NCBI GenBank assembly: GCA_031179845.1
Contig: JAPSHM010000006.1
Location: 1 to 33,488, forward strand
Direction of reading: 5' to 3'
DNA from: Pedobacter sp.
Lineage (GTDB): Bacteria; Bacteroidota; Bacteroidia; Sphingobacteriales; Sphingobacteriaceae
DNA: 33,488 bases
Made by a program: the position numbers and the translations under genes. Of this stretch, positions 26,340 through 33,488 are shown one piece after another; position 1 is the stretch's first letter; every line of letters begins with the position of its first letter. The notes beneath the pieces were generated by a model that saw only the letters and a list, made by a program, of their open reading frames with translations, had not been told where the DNA came from and did no database searches.

Positions 26340-27488
26340 ATGCATAGAATTTTTACGATTAATGGTACTTCACTATTTAAGAGGATTTGGAACGAACAGA
26401 AAATTTCACAACGAACCATTTTGACCTGCGTAGCCGTACCTTTTTTGCTGACCAGCCTGGTTGTCGCAGTTAAGCTATGGTTGTTTCCAGGAAATATCGC
26501 AGCGCCCTACCTCTTCTTTTTTGCAGTGATCATGATCAGTGCCTGCTATGGAGGCGGCAGGTCTGCAATTTTCGCTAGCGCCATTACGTTTATCGCTTCA
26601 GTATCCTTGTTATTCCTTTCAGACACGATTTCTCGTCATGCCATAGAAAAGCATATCATTCAAGCACTGGTATTTCTAATTGAATCCCTTTTTTTAAGTG
26701 GATTGATCTCCGGATTTCAGCACCTACATGCAGAGAATGCCATCGGTGCTACCGCTTTGGAGGAAAGCAATTTGATCATGAAGATCAAGAAAAAGGAACA
26801 TGAAGATTTTGTCCATATGGCCGCCCATGAATTAAAGACCCCGGTCACAGTACTTAAGGCCTATAATCAGCTATTTCAAGCGAAATTATTAAAAGACCAG
26901 CGACAAGACGAGTTGATCCTGGCCGGCAAAATGGAAACCCAGTTGGATAAATTGATCAACCTGATTTCTGACCTTCTGGATGCCGCAAGAATTAGTTCTG
27001 GGTCAATGTCATGTGTCATGAATGCGTTCAGGATTAACGACTGTATTAAAGATAGCATTGAAGCGATCAATGCAGCGAATCCGAATTGTAAAATTGAATG
27101 TGAACTGGAGAATTCTGACCCTATAATCTGGGGAGACCAGGACAGGATTGACCAGGTATTGGCTAATCTTATTGGTAATGCGATTAAGTATTCGGTACAC
27201 GAAAAGTATGTTAAGATCGCAAGTGCATTGAACAATGGTCATTTAGTCATAAAAGTGTTCGATAAAGGAATGGGAATCCCTCTCGATCGGCAGAAATACG
27301 TATTTGAACGGTTTTACAGGGCAAGTAATCCACCAATGGGCACGCTACCCGGGTTAGGGCTGGGACTATTCATTTCTGCAGAGATTATCAAAAAACATGC
27401 TGGAACAATAGGATTGGAAAGTGAAGTTGGAAAGGGCTCCGTATTTTGGTTTAGCTTACCCGTTAAACGTTCTGCGGTAATTACGTAG
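26340..27488 (+). CDS. Membrane sensor histidine kinase (DUF4118-like sensor region, HisKA, HATPase)
   Basis: N-terminal TM block (LFFFAVIMISACYGGGRSAIFASAITFIASVSLLFL), HMAAHELKTPVTVLKAYNQLF, VLANLIGNAIKYS, VFDKGMGIPLDRQKYVFERFYR, GLGLGLFISAEIIKKH. Confidence 0.93.
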   Translation: MHRIFTINGTSLFKRIWNEQKISQRTILTCVAVPFLLTSLVVAVKLWLFPGNIAAPYLFFFAVIMISACYGGGRSAIFASAITFIASVSLLFLSDTISRHAIEKHIIQALVFLIESLFLSGLISGFQHLHAENAIGATALEESNLIMKIKKKEHEDFVHMAAHELKTPVTVLKAYNQLFQAKLLKDQRQDELILAGKMETQLDKLINLISDLLDAARISSGSMSCVMNAFRINDCIKDSIEAINAANPNCKIECELENSDPIIWGDQDRIDQVLANLIGNAIKYSVHEKYVKIASALNNGHLVIKVFDKGMGIPLDRQKYVFERFYRASNPPMGTLPGLGLGLFISAEIIKKHAGTIGLESEVGKGSVFWFSLPVKRSAVIT

Positions 27489-27615
27489 TTATTGCTTGCT
27501 AAATACGCATTTACTGTTAAGGTTAAACTTTCATCAGGGACAGGTGTTTTTAAGTCGATGACATGCAGACAGGTCAATTGCCGTCCCTGTGATTATTCAA
27601 CTTAACAATGGAATT

Positions 27616-27915
27616 ATGAAATTAAAAATCTTAACAATGCTGTCAGTCCTAACTATAGGATTTACCGCATGTAACTCGGACCGCCAAACTAATGGCAATG
27701 GTACTGGTGGCGATTCATTGATGACAGATAGTGCAATGATGGATACCGTAGGTACCGGAACGGGCACTGGAACAGGTACCGGAACAGGAACCGGCACTGG
27801 AACTGGAACTGGCACTGGGACTGGAACCGGAACAACTGGGACTGGAACTACTGGTACCGGAACCGGTACGGGCACAGATACAACAAGAAGCGACACTACT
27901 CAACCTATGAGATAG
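27616..27915 (+). CDS. Putative lipoprotein with Gly-Thr dipeptide repeat
   Basis: ATG 27616: [29 protein letters not shown]..., with a lipobox-like signal peptide ending FTAC, then a (GT)n tract and DTT-containing tail. Track start 27589. Confidence 0.72.
   Translation: MKLKILTMLSVLTIGFTACNSDRQTNGNGTGGDSLMTDSAMMDTVGTGTGTGTGTGTGTGTGTGTGTGTGTGTTGTGTTGTGTGTGTDTTRSDTTQPMR
27751..27876 (+). repeat. Degenerate 6-nt (GGN ACN) repeat encoding a Gly-Thr tract
   Basis: About 20 GGN-ACN units with varying third codon positions, interrupted twice by an extra ACT. Confidence 0.95.
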
Positions 27916-27919
27916 TAAA

Positions 27920-27959
27920 ATATTAGGCTAAACTTAAAAAGTTTAGCTTAGTATTTTTT
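27920..27959 (+). terminator. Rho-independent terminator after the GT-repeat lipoprotein gene
   Basis: GCTAAACTT-AAA-AAGTTTAGC perfect stem, extended by ATATTAG/TTAGTAT with two G-T wobbles, then a run of T. Confidence 0.85.
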
Positions 27960-28052
27960 ATAAAATGTTGAACTGGCCGATTTGTACCGGCTGCTTAAAT
28001 GATCGCGGTCTGCTTTCATAGAGATGCTCTTGACAAGTATAGGGGAAGTATC

Positions 28053-29129
28053 ATGGAAACATTTTCTGTAGCATTTAAAGCAGGTAATTTGGAATTGGAT
28101 GCCCTGGTCACGGCATTCGACCATCATCGTCGGTTCAAAGTAGAAATGGTCACGAATGAGCGTAACCCAATTATTTTGCTTCGTTCAGCACCAGGACAGT
28201 GGTCAATAGCCAGCCGCGGACAGCGGACAATTCCAGACATTGGGTTTCAAAGTCTTGAAAAAGCAATAGATGCGCATCTCCATCAAATATATGCGTTGCA
28301 AACTATCCTTATTTTAACGGATTTTTCACCGTCCTCACTCAATGCAGCCAGATATGCAGCGGCCTTTGCCAACCTTTTGAAATCGCGGAATATTTTAATT
28401 TACCACTCAACGGCCGTGCCTCTGGCAACTGACCTACCGATCGATATTTCGTTAGGGAACACAGAAGATCATGAGCAAGTTACAACTAAATTGAATAGGT
28501 TGAAAGATGAGCTTAGTTCATTGGTATCAAGCGAAATAACGATCAATATCCGTAAGGACGACCGGTTATTACTAACGGCTGTTGAAATTCTTGGAGAGCA
28601 ACAACAAGTCGGCCTGGTGGTCATGGGGATTACAGGCAAAAGCAATCTTAAGGAGATCCTAATAGGAAGTAACACGACCACAATAGCAAGAGAATCTAAG
28701 ATACCGCTATTGATCATTCCGGCAGATGCTCAATTTCAAATCATAAATCGGGTGGTATTTGCGTGTGATTTAAAAAGGGTTTCTGAAACTACACCCGTAG
28801 AAGCGATCAAAACATTGATCACCGTCCTTAATGCCAGGTTGCTGATTGTAAATGTAGCGCAGGATGAAGGACAACTTGATTCGGATAGGCTAAAAGAACA
28901 GGCGGATCTCCAGGATTTGTGGGGTGATGAACAGCCAGAATACCATTATATTGTGCACGAAGACCTGGCAACAGGCATTATGGAGTTTGCTTCAAGACAG
29001 GAAGCTCAACTCGTGATCACCGTACCCAAACAATACGGCTTTTTCGAAGGACTGTTTCACCGTGGACTTACCAATAGACTAGCTTATCATACCCATCTTC
29101 CCTTGCTGTTGTTTAAAGAGGATAAGTAA
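28053..29129 (+). CDS. Universal stress protein with tandem USP-like domains and an extra N-terminal region
   Basis: TILILTDFSPSSLNAARYAAAFANLL...GLVVMGITGKSNLKEILIGSNTTTIARESKIPLLIIP (GxxGx9GS motif); second, more divergent USP-like half. Likely ATG 28053 (METFSVAF); track start 27999. Confidence 0.88.
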   Translation: METFSVAFKAGNLELDALVTAFDHHRRFKVEMVTNERNPIILLRSAPGQWSIASRGQRTIPDIGFQSLEKAIDAHLHQIYALQTILILTDFSPSSLNAARYAAAFANLLKSRNILIYHSTAVPLATDLPIDISLGNTEDHEQVTTKLNRLKDELSSLVSSEITINIRKDDRLLLTAVEILGEQQQVGLVVMGITGKSNLKEILIGSNTTTIARESKIPLLIIPADAQFQIINRVVFACDLKRVSETTPVEAIKTLITVLNARLLIVNVAQDEGQLDSDRLKEQADLQDLWGDEQPEYHYIVHEDLATGIMEFASRQEAQLVITVPKQYGFFEGLFHRGLTNRLAYHTHLPLLLFKEDK

Positions 29130-29140
29130 AGATAAAGGGC

Positions 29141-29148
29141 TAACTTTG
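29141..29148 (+). promoter_or_regulatory. Candidate -7 element (TAnnTTTG)
   Basis: TAACTTTG 17 nt before ATG 29166; -33 element not obvious. Confidence 0.35.
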
Positions 29149-29165
29149 AAAAAATCAATCGGATA

Positions 29166-29831
29166 ATGTCTAGAAAAGTTAGCTTTTTCAACTGGAGCGG
29201 GGGAAAGGATAGTACGCTCGCCTTACACTACGTTCTTGAAAGCGAAGATTACGAGCTTCGCTATCTGCTGACTACAGTAAATGAAGCGTACAATCGCGTA
29301 AGCATGCATGGAGTAAGGGAGGACCTGCTAATAACTCAGGCAAGTAGCATAGGCATTCCGTTGTATCAGGTCCGGTTGCCAGATTCTCCGGAGATGGTTG
29401 TTTATGAGGAAACTATGCAAAAGCATCTCCTGTCAATGAGATCTTTTGGAATTAATCATGCGATCTTTGGTGATATCTTTCTGGAAGATTTACGGATCTA
29501 CAGGGAAACACAACTGGCAGAATTGAGCATTGAAGCTGTTTTTCCGCTTTGGAAAAAAGATACCACAGCAATTATAAATGAATTTCTCACCCTCGGTTAT
29601 AAAACCATTGTGGTCTGTGCAAAAGAAGGCCTCGAGGATCTTTGTGGAAGGGTGATTGACAGCAGTTTTCTTGCCGACCTCCCGCCCGGAGTAGATCCAT
29701 GCGGGGAAAATGGCGAGTTTCACACCTTTGTTTTTGACGGCCCGATATTTAGCCAGCCAATCGATTTTAGCCTGGGCGAAAAAGTGCTACGATCCGGATA
29801 CTGGTATATTGATCTGATGCGTAACGGTTGA
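29166..29831 (+). CDS. PP-loop ATPase, diphthine-ammonia ligase-like family
   Basis: FFNWSGGKDSTLALHYVLE PP-loop, VNEAYNRVSMHGVREDLLITQASSIGIPLYQV, IFGDIFLEDLRIYRE, GVDPCGENGEFHTFVFDGPIF. Confidence 0.9.
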   Translation: MSRKVSFFNWSGGKDSTLALHYVLESEDYELRYLLTTVNEAYNRVSMHGVREDLLITQASSIGIPLYQVRLPDSPEMVVYEETMQKHLLSMRSFGINHAIFGDIFLEDLRIYRETQLAELSIEAVFPLWKKDTTAIINEFLTLGYKTIVVCAKEGLEDLCGRVIDSSFLADLPPGVDPCGENGEFHTFVFDGPIFSQPIDFSLGEKVLRSGYWYIDLMRNG

Positions 29832-29841
29832 TGCCCTACGT

Positions 29842-30831
29842 TTATTTTTGACGATTTTTTTCGGCCTCTTCTGCTTTTGCTTTCTTCTTGAAAAACCCAC
29901 GCAATAAAAAGTTATGTTGGAGGGCTTCCATGTTCTCGTCTAATTTTTGGCTGCTTGTTTCCAGGTTAGTCATGATTCCCTTTAGCTGCTCGGCTGTTTT
30001 TTGATCATTGATCAACAATCCAACCGCATTATCTGTCTCATTGAATTTGGCACTTGCCTTATTCAGGTTTTCCGTCATTGCAGAAGCCGATTGTGCAGTT
30101 TTCTGCAATTCATTTACAGATCGTTGAAGTTTTGCAAATACTGCAGTATCTGTCATGAGTTGATCTGCCAGTCCACCTTTTGTATTTAAGGTCCTGGTAA
30201 ATGCATTCATCTCCTGAGCCATTTTATTGGCAGACTCTGTCGTTGTTCTTAGGTTTTCAACTATGGCCTTAAAGTTCGTTGCAATTTGCTCATCCGCCAG
30301 TAGTGCACCAGCTGCGCCTTTGCCCGCAACGAGATTCTTAGACAAGATTTTAAAATCTGAAGTCACCTCAACCAGGTTTTTATTGTTCACCTGGAAGGTT
30401 TTCATGATATCATCAGTAGAGAGCGTGCTTGCAACCTGTAATTGATCCCCGTCTTCAACAAATGGAAATTTCGGACTGCCTCCACTGATTTCAATGATTT
30501 TATTTCCAATCAAGCCATCGGAACTGATGCTTGCTGCGGCGTCTTTATGAATGTATTGTTGCGCATTCTCCTCTATATTCATAAACACCTGAACTTGGGA
30601 GATGCCGTAGAATTGGATCTTTTTTATGGTACCAATTTTTACCCCCGAAAACCATATGTTGTTTCCGGCTTTCAAACCTTGTACGTTGTTGAACAAAGCG
30701 TTCACAGTGATGCTTTTTACAAATGTTTTTCGCTGCCCTCCCAAGGTGAATACACCTAAAACGAAAATGGCAATGCCAATAAGGATGAATATACCAACTG
30801 TTATCTGCTTACGGTTGTCTGTTACTTGCAT
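29842..30831 (-). CDS. mlaD: MlaD-like MCE domain protein
   Basis: N-terminal TM then MCE domain: KQITVGIFILIGIAIFVLGVFTLG...NNVQGLKAGNNIWFSGVKIGTIKKIQF...SSDGLIGNKIIEISGG; coiled-coil C-terminus. Confidence 0.92.
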   Translation of the reverse strand: MQVTDNRKQITVGIFILIGIAIFVLGVFTLGGQRKTFVKSITVNALFNNVQGLKAGNNIWFSGVKIGTIKKIQFYGISQVQVFMNIEENAQQYIHKDAAASISSDGLIGNKIIEISGGSPKFPFVEDGDQLQVASTLSTDDIMKTFQVNNKNLVEVTSDFKILSKNLVAGKGAAGALLADEQIATNFKAIVENLRTTTESANKMAQEMNAFTRTLNTKGGLADQLMTDTAVFAKLQRSVNELQKTAQSASAMTENLNKASAKFNETDNAVGLLINDQKTAEQLKGIMTNLETSSQKLDENMEALQHNFLLRGFFKKKAKAEEAEKNRQK

Positions 30832-30837
30832 GTCTTG

Positions 30838-31608
30838 TTAATGAATAAAATTATAGTCGTAAAAAGGTCTGACCCTTTCATCACTTGTATTAAATACTTC
30901 TTCAAATGTTCCCATTCGCTGAAATTGGCCATCCAAAAGCATCGCTACCCTGTTTCCAACAGCCTTAGCGCAGGTTAGATCATGGGTGATTACAATTGAA
31001 CTGGTATGAAACCTTTCCTGCACTTCATTGATCAGATTATTGATTTCCAGGCAGGTAATTGGATCAAGTCCTGCAGTAGGCTCATCATAAAGCATGATCT
31101 CAGGACGCAATATCAAGGTGCGGGCTATTCCAATTCTTTTCCTTTGTCCACCAGAAAGTTCCGATGGCATTTGATTGATCGTTTGTATAAGCCCTACAGC
31201 ATCGAGCATTTCTTCGATCGCCATATTCACTTCCGATTTAGTCAGTTTTCTTTGATTCCTTACCAATGGGAACTCTAAATTTTGTCTAACCGTCATGCTG
31301 TCGTATAAGGCGCTGTTCTGAAAGGAGAAGCCTACCTTCAACCTCAATTCCAAAAGTTGCTTATAGGTGATCTGATCAACATATTGGTTCAGCACTTTTA
31401 CCTGACCTTCGTCTGGACTGAGCAGTCCCACTATGATCTTGATGAGTACGGATTTTCCCGTTCCGGATTTCCCCAGAACAGCAAGATTCTCGCCCCTGTG
31501 CAGATCGAGGTCAACCCCCTTTAAAACGTGATAATTTCCAAAGGACTTATTTAATCCCTTGATCTCTATCACCTTTTCTTTATGTTGAAATGTTACTTGT
31601 TTTTCCAT
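30838..31608 (-). CDS. mlaF: MlaF-like ABC transporter ATP-binding protein
   Basis: Walker A LGKSGTGKSVLIK, signature LSGGQRKRIGIARTL, Walker B EIMLYDEPTAGLDP. ATG 31608 (MEKQVTFQHKEK); the track start 31683 would overlap mlaE. Confidence 0.94.
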   Translation of the reverse strand: MEKQVTFQHKEKVIEIKGLNKSFGNYHVLKGVDLDLHRGENLAVLGKSGTGKSVLIKIIVGLLSPDEGQVKVLNQYVDQITYKQLLELRLKVGFSFQNSALYDSMTVRQNLEFPLVRNQRKLTKSEVNMAIEEMLDAVGLIQTINQMPSELSGGQRKRIGIARTLILRPEIMLYDEPTAGLDPITCLEINNLINEVQERFHTSSIVITHDLTCAKAVGNRVAMLLDGQFQRMGTFEEVFNTSDERVRPFYDYNFIH

Positions 31609-31615
31609 GGTAAAA

Positions 31616-32425
31616 TCAGCTTCTGAATAAACTAAAAAACTGGACAGAAACCACTTCTTCAATGAAGATAAGAAACATGGCAATTACAACGGCGGAGTTC
31701 GCAGCTTTTCCAACACCTTCAGTTCCCTTTGAGGAATTGTAGCCTTGATAACAACCAACCATTCCTATCGTGAACCCAAATATAATGGCTTTTACTGTAG
31801 AAGCTGTAATGTCAAGAAATGTAATTTGTTCCAGGGAAGATTGAAAGAACGCCCTGGCGCTTGTTCCCTCACTTAGCGCAACATTAAGCAGTCCACCCAA
31901 CATGCCTACCATTGCGGTATAGAAGGTCAGGATTGGCATGGTGATGGTTGCCGCAAGTACGCGTGTGGATACTAAAAATTTAAACGGATTGGTAGCCGAA
32001 ACTTCCATAGCATCTATTTGTTCGGTAACCCGCATTGAGCCTAGTTCAGCACCAATACTGGAGCCTACCTTCCCGGCGGCAATAAGTCCTGTAAGGAGGG
32101 GCGCAAGGGTTCTTAATAAAGCAATTCCAACAAGAGAAGGCAGCCAGGATGTAGCGCCGAATTCCGATAATGACGGACGAGATTGCTTTGCGAATACCAT
32201 ACCGGTAATAAATCCCGTAGTAGAAATCAGTAGTGCCGAACGGTAACCTATTTCATAACATTGTCGAAGAAGTTCTTTTATTTCATACGGAGGAAGAAAG
32301 CCTTCTTTGAAAAAGCGGGCAATAAACCTGTAAACATCGTACAAGGTAATGAACATACGGGCAAGTCTACCAGGTCCTTTAACTTCCGCTGTAGCTATGG
32401 AGGGATTTTCAGCTTTGTTCTTCAT
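31616..32425 (-). CDS. mlaE: MlaE-like ABC transporter permease
   Basis: LLISTTGFITGMVFAKQSRPSLSEFGA...LAPLLTGLIAAGKVGSSIGAELGSMRVTEQIDAMEVSATNPFKFLVSTRVLA: MlaE/YrbE permease pattern. Confidence 0.94.
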   Translation of the reverse strand: MKNKAENPSIATAEVKGPGRLARMFITLYDVYRFIARFFKEGFLPPYEIKELLRQCYEIGYRSALLISTTGFITGMVFAKQSRPSLSEFGATSWLPSLVGIALLRTLAPLLTGLIAAGKVGSSIGAELGSMRVTEQIDAMEVSATNPFKFLVSTRVLAATITMPILTFYTAMVGMLGGLLNVALSEGTSARAFFQSSLEQITFLDITASTVKAIIFGFTIGMVGCYQGYNSSKGTEGVGKAANSAVVIAMFLIFIEEVVSVQFFSLFRS

Positions 32426-32519
32426 GAATAAGGCTTAATATCATAATCGTTTTATAGTGGTATTCAGCTGCATAGATATCAATTTTATCATCAAACGATA
32501 CCATCAAACCATGAGCCAT
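32409..32519 (-). CDS. Candidate small ORF (36 aa) overlapping the mlaE start
   Basis: Manual translation: MAHGLMVSFDDKIDIYAAEYHYKTIMILSLIHEEQS; TGA lies 17 nt inside mlaE in another frame. Too short for the ORF track. Confidence 0.25.
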   Translation of the reverse strand: MAHGLMVSFDDKIDIYAAEYHYKTIMILSLIHEEQS

Positions 32520-32741
32520 AATTTTGTAAAGTTAGTTCTTGCATTATAAATTCAATGTAAATTTACCATGAAGCATGCGATATTCAACTATTTAGAACGA
32601 TTTTAATTTAGTGTGGATACTTTGCATCTCTTCGCTATAGTCGTTAAAAGCAGAATCTCAAAAAGTTATCAAAGAAACCCCAGAAATATTAATATTGATT
32701 TGGAATAAATCTAAATAATAATCACCTTTGTGCCAATCGAT

Positions 32742-33113
32742 ATGACAATGCAAAATTTAACCATTCAGCCTTCTGTAGATTTTGTTGAAGTGTTTAGCAC
32801 TAAAGCCGGTGCTGTCTTCCAATCAGATAGTGAAAACTGCTGGTATATAGACTTTGCCGGGAAACTTGCCCGCTTTGATTATCGCAATATATTAAAGTTG
32901 AAAAAGGCAGTCTATCATATTGACATAGAAGAACTGCTTTTAGACAACAGCAAATCTCCAGATGTAGAGATCATTTTCATCTGTGCATGCGACCATTGTT
33001 ACGTATTGTCGCTGATTGAGATCATCGCATTGAAAGAATTACTACAGGGAACGTTTGTAATGTTAGAGCTTAATCACATCATATACGACCGCCTCCATCG
33101 CCTAATTATCTGA
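32742..33113 (+). CDS. Hypothetical protein, about 123 aa
   Basis: Intact frame with balanced composition and alternating hydrophobic pattern; ATG 32742 (MTMQNLTIQ...) preferred over GTG 32730. Confidence 0.7.
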   Translation: MTMQNLTIQPSVDFVEVFSTKAGAVFQSDSENCWYIDFAGKLARFDYRNILKLKKAVYHIDIEELLLDNSKSPDVEIIFICACDHCYVLSLIEIIALKELLQGTFVMLELNHIIYDRLHRLII

Positions 33114-33175
33114 TTATACTAGAATTAGATTCTTTCCATATTAACCTTATTTTAACTATTGTTAATACTTAGCCG

Positions 33176-33183
33176 TATTTTTG
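33176..33183 (+). promoter_or_regulatory. Candidate -7 element (TAnnTTTG) upstream of ferritin
   Basis: TATTTTTG 32 nt before ATG 33216; the nearest TTG (33159-33161) is only 14 nt upstream, shorter than usual. Confidence 0.4.
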
Positions 33184-33215
33184 TAATAGAAAATAAGAAA
33201 TAATATACATATCAT

Positions 33216-33488
33216 ATGAAAGACATCATGCGTGTTAAGTGTTTACTATCATCAGATGTAGAAACACTTATAAATCAGCAAATAAAAAAAGAAGCACATT
33301 CATCAGCAATTTACCTGTCTATGGCTTCGTGGTGTAACCGCAATGGTTATGATTTTTCTGCTGATTATTTCTTTAAACAGGCTGAAGAAGAAAGAATGCA
33401 TCAGCTGAAATTCTTCAAGTATGTTTTAGATATGGGCGGTAATGCCATTTCACCAGAAATAACAAACGTGAAGGCCGAATACAACTCT
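33216..33488 (+). CDS. Ferritin, partial (C-terminus off the window edge)
   Basis: Manual translation: MKDIMRVKCLLSSDVETLINQQIKKEAHSSAIYLSMASWCNRNGYDFSADYFFKQAEEERMHQLKFFKYVLDMGGNAISPEITNVKAEYNS. Ferritin helix A/B pattern with the EExxH motif; absent from the ORF track. Confidence 0.93.
   Translation, partial: MKDIMRVKCLLSSDVETLINQQIKKEAHSSAIYLSMASWCNRNGYDFSADYFFKQAEEERMHQLKFFKYVLDMGGNAISPEITNVKAEYNS

Noticed and set aside
27597-27896. Antisense ORF encoding a Pro-Val repeat
   Set aside because: Mirror image of the GGN-ACN repeat of the plus-strand lipoprotein, which has a signal peptide and terminator; repeats keep all frames open.
27715-27903. Antisense Ser-rich/Cys-rich ORF
   Set aside because: Another frame across the same repeat; no independent support.
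33121-33215. Iron-responsive operator upstream of ferritin
   Set aside because: No convincing Fur-box-like palindrome could be read in the gap.
1-33488. CRISPR array, prophage, transposon or toxin-antitoxin/defence system
   Set aside because: No regularly spaced direct repeats, integrase/transposase motifs, terminal inverted repeats or recognisable toxin-antitoxin or defence genes were seen.

Overview
The window looks like a Bacteroidota chromosome segment, probably Sphingobacteriaceae-like. That is inferred from gene content, TAnnTTTG-type -7 elements, the lack of obvious Shine-Dalgarno sequences and MlaEFD organisation. It is almost fully coding. I saw no rRNA, tRNA, integrase, transposase or CRISPR array. 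Left to right: (i) a stress/membrane module with a truncated DUF6766-like membrane protein that the ORF track missed, two paralogous orphan receiver proteins, an MFS transporter, a YncE-like beta-propeller, an erythromycin-esterase-family protein next to a phosphoribosyltransferase, an FA2H/sterol-desaturase-like hydroxylase, a DUF892 (YciE-like) protein and a DUF72 protein; (ii) a glycan cluster at 9904-19661 with a GT4-like enzyme, a GT4::GmhA-like SIS fusion, GmhB-like HAD, HldE-like bifunctional enzyme, two GT9, a GT2 and a NodU/CmcH-type carbamoyltransferase, which would make ADP-D,D-heptose and possibly a carbamoylated heptose-containing glycan; (iii) a signalling cluster at 19974-27488 with a CheB-CheR-coiled coil-PAS protein, a NarX-type kinase, a stand-alone CheB with a C-terminal zinc-ribbon-like tail, a NarL-type regulator and a membrane HisKA kinase; (iv) a Gly-Thr-repeat lipoprotein with five matches to the Bacteroidota O-glycosylation sequon, a tandem USP and a PP-loop ATPase; (v) mlaE-mlaF-mlaD, a small unknown protein and the 5' end of a ferritin gene that the ORF track missed. 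The best candidate for an under-described system is the heptose cluster with its GT4-GmhA fusion and carbamoyltransferase, flanked by the non-chemotaxis CheB/CheR relay and the sequon-bearing lipoprotein. All family calls come from reading the translations by eye; no database search was run.
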